Shown piece by piece: positions 24,891-35,635 of a DNA stretch of 64,000 nt (positions are counted from its first letter, which is position 1; the number at the start of each line of letters is the position of its first letter). Origin of the DNA: Raphanus sativus (Eukaryota; Streptophyta; Magnoliopsida; Brassicales; Brassicaceae). The notes under the pieces were generated by a model, which was not told the DNA's origin, made no database searches, and was given only the letters and a program-made list of their open reading frames with translations. The stretch spans positions 8,990,001-9,054,000 of the forward strand of contig NC_079515.1 of the NCBI RefSeq assembly GCF_000801105.2, in the 5' to 3' direction. A program made the translations under genes and the position numbers.

Positions 24891-27800
24891 TTAACACACT
24901 TGATCTCTTCCTCTGTTATTCTCCGCCTCGTGCATCCCAAACATTGTATCATACATGGGCTTGTTCAACGTCTCCGGCAAGTAAAACGCAAGCCCACCTC
25001 CCACTAACCCACAAACCGCAAACACACCAAACGGCAAACCCTCTCCTAAAACCACCACAAACGGCGCAAGAATCGCTCCCATTTGAGCCGCTTGAGTCGC
25101 GCAACCCAGCGCAGCGTTCCTCACCACCGTAGGAAACAGCTCAGCTATATATATAAACAGGAGATTGTACGTTCCCGCCATTCCAAAAATCCCCAAAACA
25201 CCTGAAACCATCCTAACCGTTTTCCACGGACCGACACCTCCTACGACGAAACCGGCGATGCAGAACACGCAGCTGAACCACTGTGTCCCAATGGTTAACG
25301 GTTTCCTCCCGTACCGGTCTAACAAAACAGCTGTAATGGCGAACGCTGGCATCTCCGTGACGGCGTTGAGGAAGACGTTGAGGTAGAGATTGGTCTTGAG
25401 GTTGCCTACGTTGAGGCTTAGTCCGTAGTATACAATAGAGACCGTGAAGCTTATCGCAATGGCTAAGATAAGTCGTATCCGCGTAAGAGGAGATTGTAAA
25501 ACGTCTTTAAGCGATCCTTCGACCACGTTATCATCCCTCTGGCCATCGTTGCCTTCCTCGTCATCTAGAGCAAGAGTGACACCAGCTGGAATATGTCGGC
25601 CGTTAGTTTTGGCGATTGTATGCATCAGCTCCATAGCCTCGTCTACTCTGCCTCTAACGAGATACCATCTCGGGGACTCGGAGATAAACGGGATGACGAT
25701 GAGTAGGAAGAAGAGAGACGGTAAGGACGACACTATAAAAAGCTCTCTCCACGACCTGAAAACGTAGGCAATGCCGGAGAGAAGCGCAATGCCGGCGGAG
25801 AAGAAGTAGAACGTTGACATTCCGGCTACACCGCGTTTGCTTGGTCCTACCGGTTCTGTGGCTAGTACAAAAGCGGTTAGACCGACACCACCGGTGCTGA
25901 AACCGGTTAAGAACCGGAGAGCCACGTAGACCCAGTAGCTTGGGGAGAAAGCGGTCGCGATACCAAAGATTGCGTTGATGATGCAGACAACTGTTAGTGA
26001 GCCTTTTCTTCCTAGCTTCGAGTCCGACAGGTGTCCGAATACTCCCGCACCTGCAGATAGTAAAGTTAGTATAAATTTTCATTATGACATGTTTGTAACT
26101 AACTAGAAAACGTGATCATAAAAGTATACAATAACATAACCCACAAAGTTCAATTACTTAGGGACCATAACATATGCATGGTACAAAAACAAAAAAGTGA
26201 AGTGCTTTGTTATGTTGGACTAGTGGCTCACAATCTTTTTTATTGATATGATAACGATATCTTAGCGTCGTCGATATTTGACTAGTATGCAAGTGTAATT
26301 GGATATTCCTTCAAGTTCGGATATCCTGTTCATTTATATAATTATAGAGATTGGATATGCCAAAACCAAACAGGCTCTTTCTAAGAACTAGTCTAAACAT
26401 AACCCACAGATAACAATTACTTTTGATTTTTCTATCATAAAGCCAATATAAAAGTCATTACTATAATGCTAACTTTATATATGTAGTCCAGATAACCGTG
26501 TGGACACGTTTATTTAAAACGGGAACGTGATAATTATCGTTATCGACAATGTTCACTACTTTAAACACATTTGATAGACATTTTTGAGCAAACAGTGAGA
26601 TTTTATAATTTTCTTACAAAATAGAAGAAGATACAGAAAGATGGATGAAATGATGAGTGATGGGCATAAAGAACCCAACGAATATATTCCAGGCACGCAC
26701 GACATGCCACGAACTGGATATGCGTTCAAACTTTTCAGTTCTAAGTGAATTAAAGAAAAGAATAATATTATGACTTTTATATTAAAAAGCCAACAAGATA
26801 AAATATAATGTGACTCATTTGTCAGTCACACGTATATCATATACGCATACAAGTCTAATGACTACAAGTTGTAGTCTACAACTCACTTTGTTGTCGTTAT
26901 ATAGTTTTGTTTATTCTGCCGCAATACACCCACCGTATAATTCAAATTCTTTCTGTTATTTTGCGGTAATCAAATTCAGTTTTTTGTTTGTTTGTTGATT
27001 GGGTCAATTTCGACCGATTAAAAAAATATGAGTAAATACATTATTATCATTCATTCTTTTTTATAAAAAATATGATATATATCTTTACACTACTGAATAA
27101 TATTGTTTTCCCAAAATTTGGATAAATCCATTAAAAGAGTCTTGATCAAAAAAAAAAATCATTAAAAGAGTCATGTGAACGGGGCACGTGGTACGATCCT
27201 GAAGGATCCAGATTCCAGCGGCAAACGTGGTCATTGAAGTGCTTTAAATCTTGTTGGTCCATTAGTTATTAACTATTAAGTACACCTAATTATGTCAATC
27301 TATTGATTAGTTAACAGAGCCTCAAAAAGAGCTAAATCCGTTTAAATAAAGAAATATATCAAAATGATATCCTTTATATATACACCTATCACATATAGTA
27401 AAAACATTTTAATACTTTTTGGTTGAATATGTGTTTCCAAAATTGGATTATTTGAGCTTAAGTTTATATCCTAAAAACATTAACATATATTCTCAAAGTC
27501 GGATGGTATTTTTATTTTGATAAACTTGACGTGTATTTCATTTTCGACAGCTGTTATTTTCTACTTTTTTCTAAGTTTTACGGAAAAAACGTTGTAGGTA
27601 AAAAAAAAACTTACCGATCATGCATCCAGCGAAGAAGAGGGCTTGAACCAGACCGATCTTATACTTCTCGCCGCAAACCAGCCCCCACTCCGACACCGTG
27701 GAGCTTCCTTTGCCTTCTGACCATTCCCATAAACCCGGATCCATATCGCAATTCGAAGATCCGACCGGACAATCCGACCCGACACACCTCCAGTTCGGTT

Positions 27801-28005
27801 CTTGATCGGCGAATATCATCACCATGGTGTGAAACGCCTCTAGTGCCCAGGCAAGACACGTCAGCACGAAGTGCTTCATCTGCCACCGACCAAACTCGCC
27901 GCAATATCTCTGTAACATATCGTCTATGCATAATCTCTCCACTTCGTCGGCTGCTTTCTTAGCCGGAGTATCCAGCAGCGGTTGCCGGACGTTGTTAGAT
28001 TCCAT
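24891..28005 (-). CDS. OCT4: Organic cation/carnitine transporter, OCT4-type (2 exons, complete)
   Basis: This MFS membrane carrier belongs to the plant organic cation/carnitine transporter family. Exon 1 is 28005-27615 and exon 2 is 26050-24891, separated by a 1,564-bp intron with GT-AG ends; the join is 517 codons including the stop (516 aa). Exon 1 encodes an acidic N-terminus, TM1, and the large extracellular loop with clustered cysteines (NWRCVGSDCPVGSSNC). Exon 2 encodes the remaining segments with GHLSDSKLGRKG after TM2, the ESPRW motif after TM6, DRYGRKPLTIG after TM8, and AELFPTVVRNAALG in the C-half. Position between the cap methyltransferase and H2A genes supports orthology to At3g20660 (OCT4). 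The exact substrate cannot be read from sequence. It is divergent from, and shares an intergenic region with, the H2A gene. Confidence 0.92.
26051..27614 (-). other. Large intron of the OCT4-type gene
   Basis: AT-rich intron with no open frames of note and no clear transposon ends. All sequence here belongs to the primary transcript. Confidence 0.8.
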
Positions 28006-28574
28006 ATTTATTTAGAGCTTTGTGTTGTTTACAGTGTGTTTTGTTTTGTTTTGTTTAGGAGGCGTTGATTTGTTTGACGCAAAAAAGGAGAAGGCTTCTT
28101 TTGTCGTATTTATATTAGAGAGGTGTGTGGAGGATGAATCTCTTTTCGCTGGTTGTTATCTGAAAACAGAAAAGCCAAAAAATATTTTTTTAATCACTTT
28201 ATGAGTTGTCATATAGTTAAATATTTCACATTTCATATTAATTCAGTTTCTAATTTAGAATTGAGCCAGGGTCGATACAGAATGTAATCTATATTTCGCT
28301 CGTTTATATAAGCGTTAAGAGTACTGGACTGTATGTATGTGTGAGTCACAATAATATTCCCGGCTAAATTGTTCAACCATATAACAAATATATTTAACAT
28401 GATACCACATAAAACAAGTACATCGTAACAACGTTTGCTAGCTAAAAGATTCCATTGATCAACAATGATTAAAAGTCACGGACCTGAAGAAACAGAGCAA
28501 TCACAAGAAAAACTCCACTGGGACTGTGAAGAGAACGTCATTCCCGCTAATTTCTCTGCGCAAATGATGACTAA
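28006..28574. other. Divergent promoter region between OCT4 and H2A
   Basis: The first 200 bases upstream of the OCT4 start are T-rich and lie in the direction of its promoter. I see no gene. It ends at the Harbinger-like MITE. Confidence 0.5.
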
Positions 28575-28766
28575 GAGCATCCTCATCCCTGTCTCTTCAT
28601 GCGTTTCTAAAGGGGGGAAGGGCTCTATATTTTGGTGACAACGTCCCTTATTTGGAGAAGAAGAAGAAACGTACTACGTGGTGTTTTGCGGGCCCTACTA
28701 CATGGGTCCGCGATAGGAAAAAAAGAAAAATTAGAAACCTTACCTGTTTCTAGGATAAGAATGCTC
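28575..28766. mobile_element. PIF/Harbinger-like (Tourist-type) MITE, 192 bp
   Basis: The left end GAGCATCCTCATCC and the reverse complement of the right end, GAGCATTCTTATCC, form terminal inverted repeats. The element is flanked by TAA on both sides, the 3-bp target duplication typical of PIF/Harbinger MITEs. It lies about 360 bp upstream of the H2A start codon. Confidence 0.75.
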
Positions 28767-28849
28767 TAAGTATTACACCAAATGTTGTTAAGTTCATTAT
28801 AAATGTTGTTAAAACCTTTCACATTAAATTCATTGACTAGTTAACGAGG

Positions 28850-29073
28850 ACGTCACCAGTCACCACTAGTAATTGACTAACTAACCGAAGGGTACTTGGG
28901 TCAATCTCACGCAAAGTGTGCATCTTCAAAAGTCTCGATTACGAACCGTCGATCCTAATTCTAATCCAACGGCAATCAATACGATCCGCGTGATTGCATT
29001 CTATTGGGTGACCATCACTCACACGTCTCTACGATACATAAACCCCCGTGAGCGTTGTTTCCACTGTATAAAT
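28850..29073 (+). promoter_or_regulatory. H2A promoter: hexamer, histone octamer, CCAAT and TATA boxes
   Basis: ACGTCA (28850-28855) matches the plant histone hexamer. GATCCGCG (28983-28990) is the reverse complement of the histone octamer CGCGGATC, which drives S-phase and meristem expression. ATTGG (29003-29007) is a reverse CCAAT box. TATAAAT (29067-29073) lies about 54 bases before the ATG. The set is typical of replication-dependent plant histone genes. Confidence 0.8.
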
Positions 29074-29126
29074 TTTCGTACGCTTCCCTCCCCCTCTCTT
29101 CACTTTCAAATTCACGAAAGAAAAAA

Positions 29127-29628
29127 ATGGCGGGTCGTGGAAAAACTCTCGGATCTGGTGTTGCTAAGAAGGCGACGTCTCGGAGCAGCAAGGCCGGTCT
29201 CCAGTTCCCCGTCGGTCGTATCGCCCGGTTCTTGAAAAACGGCAAGTACGCCGAACGTGTCGGAGCCGGAGCTCCGGTTTACTTGGCCGCCGTACTCGAA
29301 TACCTCGCAGCAGAGGTAAATTAATTTACCGGTTTTGTTAGATTCATTTAGTTAAACCGGTTTTAACCGGTTCGGTATTGTGGAAACTGTTTTTTTTTTT
29401 TGTGTGTAGGTTCTTGAATTGGCTGGAAACGCGGCGAGGGACAACAAGAAGACGAGAATCGTGCCGCGTCATATTCAGTTGGCGGTGAGGAACGACGAGG
29501 AGCTGAGTAAGCTGCTTGGTGACGTGACGATTGCTAACGGAGGTGTGATGCCGAACATTCACAATCTTCTTCTTCCTAAGAAGGCTGGTGGTGGTGCTTC
29601 CAAACCTTCCGGTGATGATGACGAATAG
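29127..29628 (+). CDS. HTA13: Histone H2A (2 exons, complete)
   Basis: Canonical core histone H2A of the nucleosome. Exon 1 is 29127-29315 and exon 2 is 29410-29628, with a 94-bp intron; the product is 135 aa. It contains the N-terminal [11 protein letters not shown], the H2A signature [14 protein letters not shown], the acidic-patch region [10 protein letters not shown] and the docking domain [16 protein letters not shown]. It ends in SGDDDE with neither an SQEF motif (so not H2A.X) nor a KSPKK tail (so not H2A.W), and lacks H2A.Z-type residues. Synteny with At3g20670 supports the name HTA13. The promoter carries histone-specific elements. Nothing abnormal is seen. Confidence 0.95.
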
Positions 29629-30235
29629 ATCTCAGTTTCAGTTTCTGTAATGTGTAGATTTAGATTAGTCTCTTTGTTTTCGTCCTCTTGTTGTAGATTA
29701 GTTATATCGCCTTTGTTTTGTAAACGTTTTTGCAGCGTGTTTCTGTTGTACTGTTGGATTAAATCTGTTTGGTCTTAAAAAAGCGATCTTGAACTCATTT
29801 TTTTTTTTTTTTTTAATTTTGCAATCACCATAAAGAGATATAATTTGCCAATGTGCAACGGTTAAATCTGCGTCCTGCTCTGTCTCTAGATTTAAATCGT
29901 ACATAATGAAATTAAAATGCGCGATATGCTAATTGACACAAGTATCCAATGAGGATGTAATATAACAAACCAATTGGGTTTGAAGGGAGAACACACGACA
30001 CTAATCAATCAACCTCTTCACAGTGATATATGAAAAGCAATAACTCATGTACCTTTCATCTAAAGCTTTGAAGGTCCTGTTAATTGAGTTTGAAGAGAGT
30101 AGAAGTAGAGGACAAAAAAAATAAGAAAGAGTATAAAGTCATTCAGAAACATATAATAGAAGATGTCAAACCAATTGAGTTTCAAAAGAAAACAAGAAGC
30201 AGCCATGATCATAAAAGGAGAGAGATGACTTAAAC
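29629..30235. other. Convergent 3' flanks of H2A and F-box copy 1
   Basis: Contains the probable H2A 3' UTR to about 29790, a poly(T) run near 29801, then the 3' flank of F-box copy 1. The motif around TTGAGTTTGAAGAGAGTAGAAG (near 30080) recurs downstream of F-box copies 2 and 3 (near 34150 and 39970), showing that the duplicated units include 3' flanks. Confidence 0.5.
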
Positions 30236-31381
30236 TTAGATTTGCACAGAGCTTGGAACATAACAGCTCACAAGATTGAAAAGTTTCGAGTAGTGAGAAC
30301 CTATTCTCTCCACTTGTCTGAAATCACCACTCTCTCCATCAATGATATATTCACTTTTTTTGTAACATCCTTCGTAACCACCAAAAACCACAACTGTCTT
30401 CTTCTCCTCGTCAATCAAGAAACTCCCAAACATAAAACCACGATAGCGTAATTGCAACGTTTCAACTCTGAACAACTTGCTCCAGTACACAGCGTCGGGC
30501 TCGATCTTATCCGTAACCCAAACAGTAATCCCAATTCTATCCCGTAGGTCTAACAACAGTGCAAGCTTCTCTTCTCTAAAGGAAGACAGAGACGCATAGA
30601 ATCCAGGAGCAAACTCAAATGGTATAGGCAGACGCGGTCCAAACCTCTCTCTCGTAAAATCAAAACACTGTAAGAAATTCCTTCCTGATTTCTTATCTTT
30701 AGCATGCCAGTAAGAGTTTCCCTTCAAAGACACGCCAGGTTTAGTATACTTTATAGACTGGTCTATTACATTGCTGTGAAAAGCTGCATCAGGATGAGGT
30801 GTCTTCCATGAATCAGAACTCCAATCGTAGATGTCCATGTGGATGAAGAGATCATCATCATATTTGCTTAACCTAAGAATTTTGTGGGTACGAGATGATT
30901 TGTCGTATCCAAAAGCAAACCTCTCACCCCTCTCACCCGAACGTTTTGTTGGGGATTTGATCCATCTTGTTTTACCCCAATATGGGTTCCAAACCAAAAG
31001 CCTAAGTTTGACGTTTCCCAATACGCATAGCAGTAAACCATTGCAATAAAAGATATCACGTACAAAGACTCCTGAATCTGAGTTTTGTTGGGTAATAAGT
31101 ATACCGTTGCTTTTTGTGGATGGACCAAAGGTTTTGTTGTGAAAGTCGTAGAATTTGACGTTGATCAAATCATAGTTGGTATCCCCAGTGATCACAAGAA
31201 CCTCCTTTTCTTGTTGTGATGCTCTTGCTTTTTCAATATGTTTATTGGCAAATCTCTGATCCTTAGTTAAGACGTTCCAGTTTTTGCAAGTAGATCGTAC
31301 TTTACTTATTGATTTCACCTGAACCCTAGAGAGAATCTCCTCTAGCAAGTCCACAGGAAGATTGGATATCATGGTCTTCAT
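30236..31381 (-). CDS. F-box protein with F-box-associated (FBA) domain, copy 1 (intact)
   Basis: Likely substrate receptor of an SCF ubiquitin ligase. The 381-aa single-exon frame starts with an F-box (residues about 4-45, SNLPVDLLEEILSRV), which should bind SKP1/ASK, followed by an FBA-type interaction domain with NGLLLC, LVWNPYWGKTRWI, FAFGYDKSSRTHKILR and RERFGPRLP. It matches the F-box cluster at this map position in Arabidopsis (At3g20690-At3g20710 area); its target is unknown. Relative to copy 3 it carries a 9-bp tandem duplication (SGERGERF against SGEMF). The 5' half is nearly identical to copy 3 while the 3' half is strongly diverged. Confidence 0.9.
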   Translation of the reverse strand: MKTMISNLPVDLLEEILSRVQVKSISKVRSTCKNWNVLTKDQRFANKHIEKARASQQEKEVLVITGDTNYDLINVKFYDFHNKTFGPSTKSNGILITQQNSDSGVFVRDIFYCNGLLLCVLGNVKLRLLVWNPYWGKTRWIKSPTKRSGERGERFAFGYDKSSRTHKILRLSKYDDDLFIHMDIYDWSSDSWKTPHPDAAFHSNVIDQSIKYTKPGVSLKGNSYWHAKDKKSGRNFLQCFDFTRERFGPRLPIPFEFAPGFYASLSSFREEKLALLLDLRDRIGITVWVTDKIEPDAVYWSKLFRVETLQLRYRGFMFGSFLIDEEKKTVVVFGGYEGCYKKSEYIIDGESGDFRQVERIGSHYSKLFNLVSCYVPSSVQI

Positions 31382-32990
31382 ATTGTTTCAAGCTTCAAAC
31401 ACGATGGATGAATGCAATTAAGTTAAGATTAATCTTGGATGACTTTTTTTCCTTTTCCTCTTTTCGTGTTTGTTTTTGCTTACCAAGAGGCTGTGAAACC
31501 CTAGTTCCCTAATGAATGTTAACGTCTATAACTCAACTCAAGGGAATAATGGACCTTTCTTTAAGGCCCAGTGACAATGATCAAATGAAGATTTTATTTT
31601 GGAGGTATCTAGTTATCTACTCAATTAAAATAAAGTCACTTACAAAATTATTGTACAGAAATCTTTGACTATTTTATTAGTAATTTAAGTTGTTTTATTA
31701 TAATGTAACTCTATAAACATTTATTATTTCTATCTAAGAGGTTGATTGTTTATAGATTTTGAAGTAGTTTTTGGTTTTTGTTTTTGAAAGAACCATTTTC
31801 TTTAGACAATTAAGTTTTTAGTGAAATAGATTTCCTATAATCTAGGGAAACTAGCTTTTACAAATAATTGTTTTTTTCTAAAGAAAAACCAAAATCTAAG
31901 TTTTTATGGTTTTTTCCAAATCCAGCGATAACTTTTTTTTTAATTTAATCTTTTGCTATATTTATGCATTAATATATGGAAACATAATTTCCCAAACAAT
32001 AACTACAATAAAAATTAGCTCTAGTAAAAGCCTTCGTTTAATAATATAATACAAAAATAATTTCTCTTAAGAACATTTTTAAAAATAGTCAATAAAAATA
32101 AATTAGTTATTTAATTTATTTTTATGTAAAGTTTATATGTTTTGTTGATAATATAGTTTTTCTTAAAAACCAAAATCTATATTCTCTTGGTTTCAGCCTA
32201 CAACCAAAAATGATTTTCTTTTTAAAAACATTTCAATAATTTTAGTTATATTTTTGTGACATAAATGTTATAGCAAATTAATAAAGTTTTGAAGTCTATA
32301 TATTGTAAATTTATTAATCTTTAATTTATTTTGGTATATTTTAAATTTAGCTATTAACTTTTATATACAATAGTTGAATAAAATATGAAAATATACTCAC
32401 ATATAAAAAATTAGTTATACACATAGAATTATTATTTTTATTAAAGAGATTTATGGAATAAATTTATATATATTCTCAAATTTATGTATCTATGATATTT
32501 TTATTTTTTATTTTTGTTTTAAATAATATTATTCAACAATTTACATGTGTTTTGATGACAGTATTTTTTTCTTTTATTTTTTAAATAAAAATTCTACTAA
32601 TATTTTTATTTTTATTAAGTTAAAAAGGAAAAACCAAAACCGAAAGCTAAAACCAAAATTTAAAACAATCAATCATGTTTTTCAAAAAAAAAAATCTATT
32701 GAAAAATCAAAACTAAAATCTAAAAACCAAAAACCAAAAACTAAAAACCAAAATCTAAAAATTAGTAAAACAATCATAAACTAACTATACAGTCCACATA
32801 TAAACAATTGTAAATAAATATATATTACCAATAGGACTTATTAAATAATATAAATTTTACACATAAAATAGGAAAAATAATATGCACAAACAAATATTCA
32901 ACAAATTAATAGAATATATGTTTAAGATATATTTGGAGATAATTACTTTAATCTAACCAGTTACACAATACTCAAACATATTAAAAGATG
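31382..32990. other. AT-rich spacer upstream of F-box copy 1
   Basis: The first 150 bases are its promoter, with AACCCTAG and GGCCCA words. Beyond 31600 it is AT-rich with short AACCAAAA(A/T)C repeats at 32620-32760. No gene is supported; the frame at 32545-32784 is a simple-repeat artefact. Confidence 0.4.
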
Positions 32991-32994
32991 CTTC

Positions 32995-33425
32995 TTACGT
33001 TTCTAAATAAGTGTCACTTTGACATTTTTCACACATATTACAAAAATGACGGAAATATATGTAAGTTGTTACTCTCTCTGTTTCATAATAAGTGTCATTC
33101 TAGTTTTTTTTCTTGTTACACAAAAAATATCACTTTACCTTTTCAATGCAAATTATACTTAATTTCAGCTGAAAATTAATTGCAAATTACATTGATTCTA
33201 TAGATATTTTTATTTATCTCAAATACTATTGACAAGAGAATTGCAATTAATAACAACTTACATATATTTTCGTCATTTTTTAATTTTTGTAAAAAATATC
33301 AAAATGACACTTATTTAGAAACCGAAGTTAATTACACCTCTCTGACCAATAATATTTGAGATAAATAAAATTATTTATAAAACCAATGCAGTTTGCAATT
33401 AATTTTCAGCCGTTTTGTGCGATCA
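32995..33425. mobile_element. Interleaved Stowaway-like MITEs (two inverted-repeat pairs)
   Basis: One inverted pair is about 32999-33075 with 33245-33323 (TTTCTAAATAAGTGTCA against TGACACTTATTTAGAAA). A second pair is about 33168-33238 with 33342-33413 (TGAAAATTAATTGCAAATT against its inverse). CTCTCTCTGTTTCATAATAAGTGTCA-like sequence near 33073 is the Stowaway terminus typical of Brassicaceae. The interleaving suggests one element inserted into another. Confidence 0.65.
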
Positions 33426-34210
33426 TTATATTTTTGTGTTATAAAAATTTTCTATATCTATTTTATTAAAATAATTAAACATTCGGATGCAAGGATCAAC
33501 TCTAGTTCAGTTTAAAATACTTCTATATCTAAATATACAACTTATAAACTGGATATTTTATTTGTAAAAATTGTAAAATTATATATAAGACGTTACTTGT
33601 CTGAATCAACAACATAAACATTCTCCAACAGGGTTCCTTTATTATTATTTTTTAATTTGTTCTTTCAGAAACGACTAACATTAGGTTGGACAGGAAACCT
33701 GTCTGGTCTTAAAGATTGATCTTGAACCCATTTTTTTGGGAACAGAAGATAGAGCATGAACTTGGAAGTAGTCCTGCTCTGGCTCTTGATCGAAACCATG
33801 CATTAAGAAACTACGGCATGATAGTGTAAATGATATCTTATAAGATGAGAAGAGACAAATAGTATGATATTGAAAAAAGAAGCTAAGGTAGATTGAGCAA
33901 CATCTGATGGCATTCAGCTTCATCATTCTTTCTTGCAATACTCTCCCAAGGCCAAGTTCTTGGATTGTAATTAGGTTGAAGGAGTTATGTTTCTTGATCA
34001 AAGTTACTAACTATTTAAAGGGGTTCGCTCTTAAATTAGTTATAGGTAAAGTGAAAACTGAACAAGAACAGACGTTGGAAACTAATCTAACTACCTCCCC
34101 AGCTGATATGTGAATGGACCTTTCATGTAGAGTTTGCAAGATCTGTGAATTGAGTTTGAAGAAAGTAGAAGTCGAGGGCGAAAAAAAGAAGCAAGAGGAT
34201 AAAATCCTTC
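33426..34210. other. Spacer containing the 3' flank of F-box copy 2
   Basis: Bases about 33900-34080 resemble 39550-39700 downstream of F-box copy 3 (shared AAGGCCAAGTTCTT and GTGAAAACTGAACAAGAAC). No gene is supported. Confidence 0.45.
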
Positions 34211-34220
34211 AAAAAACATA

Positions 34221-35513
34221 GGGAAAATCGCATAAAAAACCTTGAAAGTGGCACTTGCCGATACTTTAAACCTTGAAGTTTTTTCACGAGTACTTTTAAC
34301 CCTGAAATTGACATTTGTATCATGAAAAACTTTTAAACAGAAAAAATGACATGTTTTTTTTTTTTTTTGTTATCAAAGATACAGACTCATATAGACTCTG
34401 CACACCAAACTGGTAGCTCTACATCCATGTGAATGACAAAAGACGATTGTTGTCTGGCACTGCGTGCTAAACGATCCGCCCTTGAATTTGCCGTCCGTAG
34501 TACATGAATGAGCTGTTTAGCAGGTAAAAATAGTGAAGTGTAAGTTTTTCCAAAAATATTTATTTAATTCATAAAATAAATAAAAAATCATAAAACTAAA
34601 TTTAAAACTAAATAAAAGTTCAGAAAATTAAATAAACATTCAAAAAATTCGTAAAAATAGGAAATTGTTATAAAATTCAGAAAGTAAATAAAATTTTAGA
34701 AATAAATATAAATTTAGAAAATTGAAAAAAAAATCAAAAAATTCGTAAAAATAGAAAAATTATTATAAAGTTCAGAAATTAAATAAATTTTCAGAAAATT
34801 AAATAAAAATCAGAAAATAACTAAAATCAGAAGTTAATAAAATTTCAAATAAATAAATGAATATGATTATGTTGGAAATAACAATGATGATTATGATTTC
34901 TAACATAACCATTAACAATGATGATTATGATTTCTAACATAATCATATTCATTTATTTATTTGAAATTTTATTAACTTCTGATTTTAGTTATTTTCTGAT
35001 TTTTATTTAATTTTCTTTAAATTTATTTAATTTTCTGAAAATTTATTTAATTTTCTGAAAATTTATTTAATTTCTGAATTTTATAATAATTTTTTTTTAA
35101 AATTTTATAATAATTTTCTATTTTTACGATTTTTTGAATTTATTTAATTTTCCAAATTTTTATTTAATTTCTGAATTTTATAATAATTTTCTATTTTTAC
35201 GAATTTTTTGAATTTTGATTTAATTTTATGAATTTTTATTTAATTTCCTGAATTTTTATTTAATTTTCTGAATTTTATTTTTAGTTTTTAATTTAGTTTT
35301 ATGATTTATTTATTTATTTTATGAATTAAATAAATATTTTTTTGGAAAAAACCTACACATCACTATTTTTTACCCGCTAAACAGGTCATTTTTTCTGTTT
35401 GAAGGTTTTTTATGATACAAATGTCAATTTCAGGGTTAAAAGTGTTAGTGAAAAAACTTCAAGGTTTAAAGTGTAGTAAGTGCCACTTTCAGGATTTTTT
35501 ATGCGATTTTCCC
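34221..35513. mobile_element. Fold-back Mutator-like element with long inverted arms (1,293 bp)
   Basis: The ends are GGGAAAATCGCATAAAAAACC and its inverse, and identical 10-bp direct repeats AAAAAACATA flank them (34211-34220 and 35514-35523). A 9-11-bp duplication with such ends fits Mutator-like elements. The arms are about 550-600 bases each and meet near 34870-34930, where ATGATTATGATTTCTAACAT occurs twice. The left arm is interrupted by a LINE tail at 34354-34514. No transposase is encoded. Confidence 0.85.
34354..34514 (-). mobile_element. LINE 3' tail nested in the Mutator-like element
   Basis: A poly(T) run (34354-34368) is the poly(A) tail of a minus-strand insertion. Upstream of it the minus strand encodes LIHVLRTANSRADRLARSAR, the RNase H C-terminus typical of plant LINE ORF2, then a stop. 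The opposite arm of the host element lacks it, which defines the insertion precisely between ATGACATG and TTTAGCAGG. Confidence 0.8.
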
Positions 35514-35635
35514 AAAAAACATATAATGAAAATGTCAAGTCTAAATTGAGAATGTTATATAACAAACCATATTGAGTTTCAAGAGAATACAAGAAGCAGC
35601 AGCCATGATCATATAGGGTTGAGAGATGAGTTACC

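Noticed and set aside
25444..25767. Plus-strand frames of about 60-107 aa opposite the transporter gene
   Set aside because: They are antisense shadows of OCT4 exon 2, whose own frame shows clear MFS motifs.
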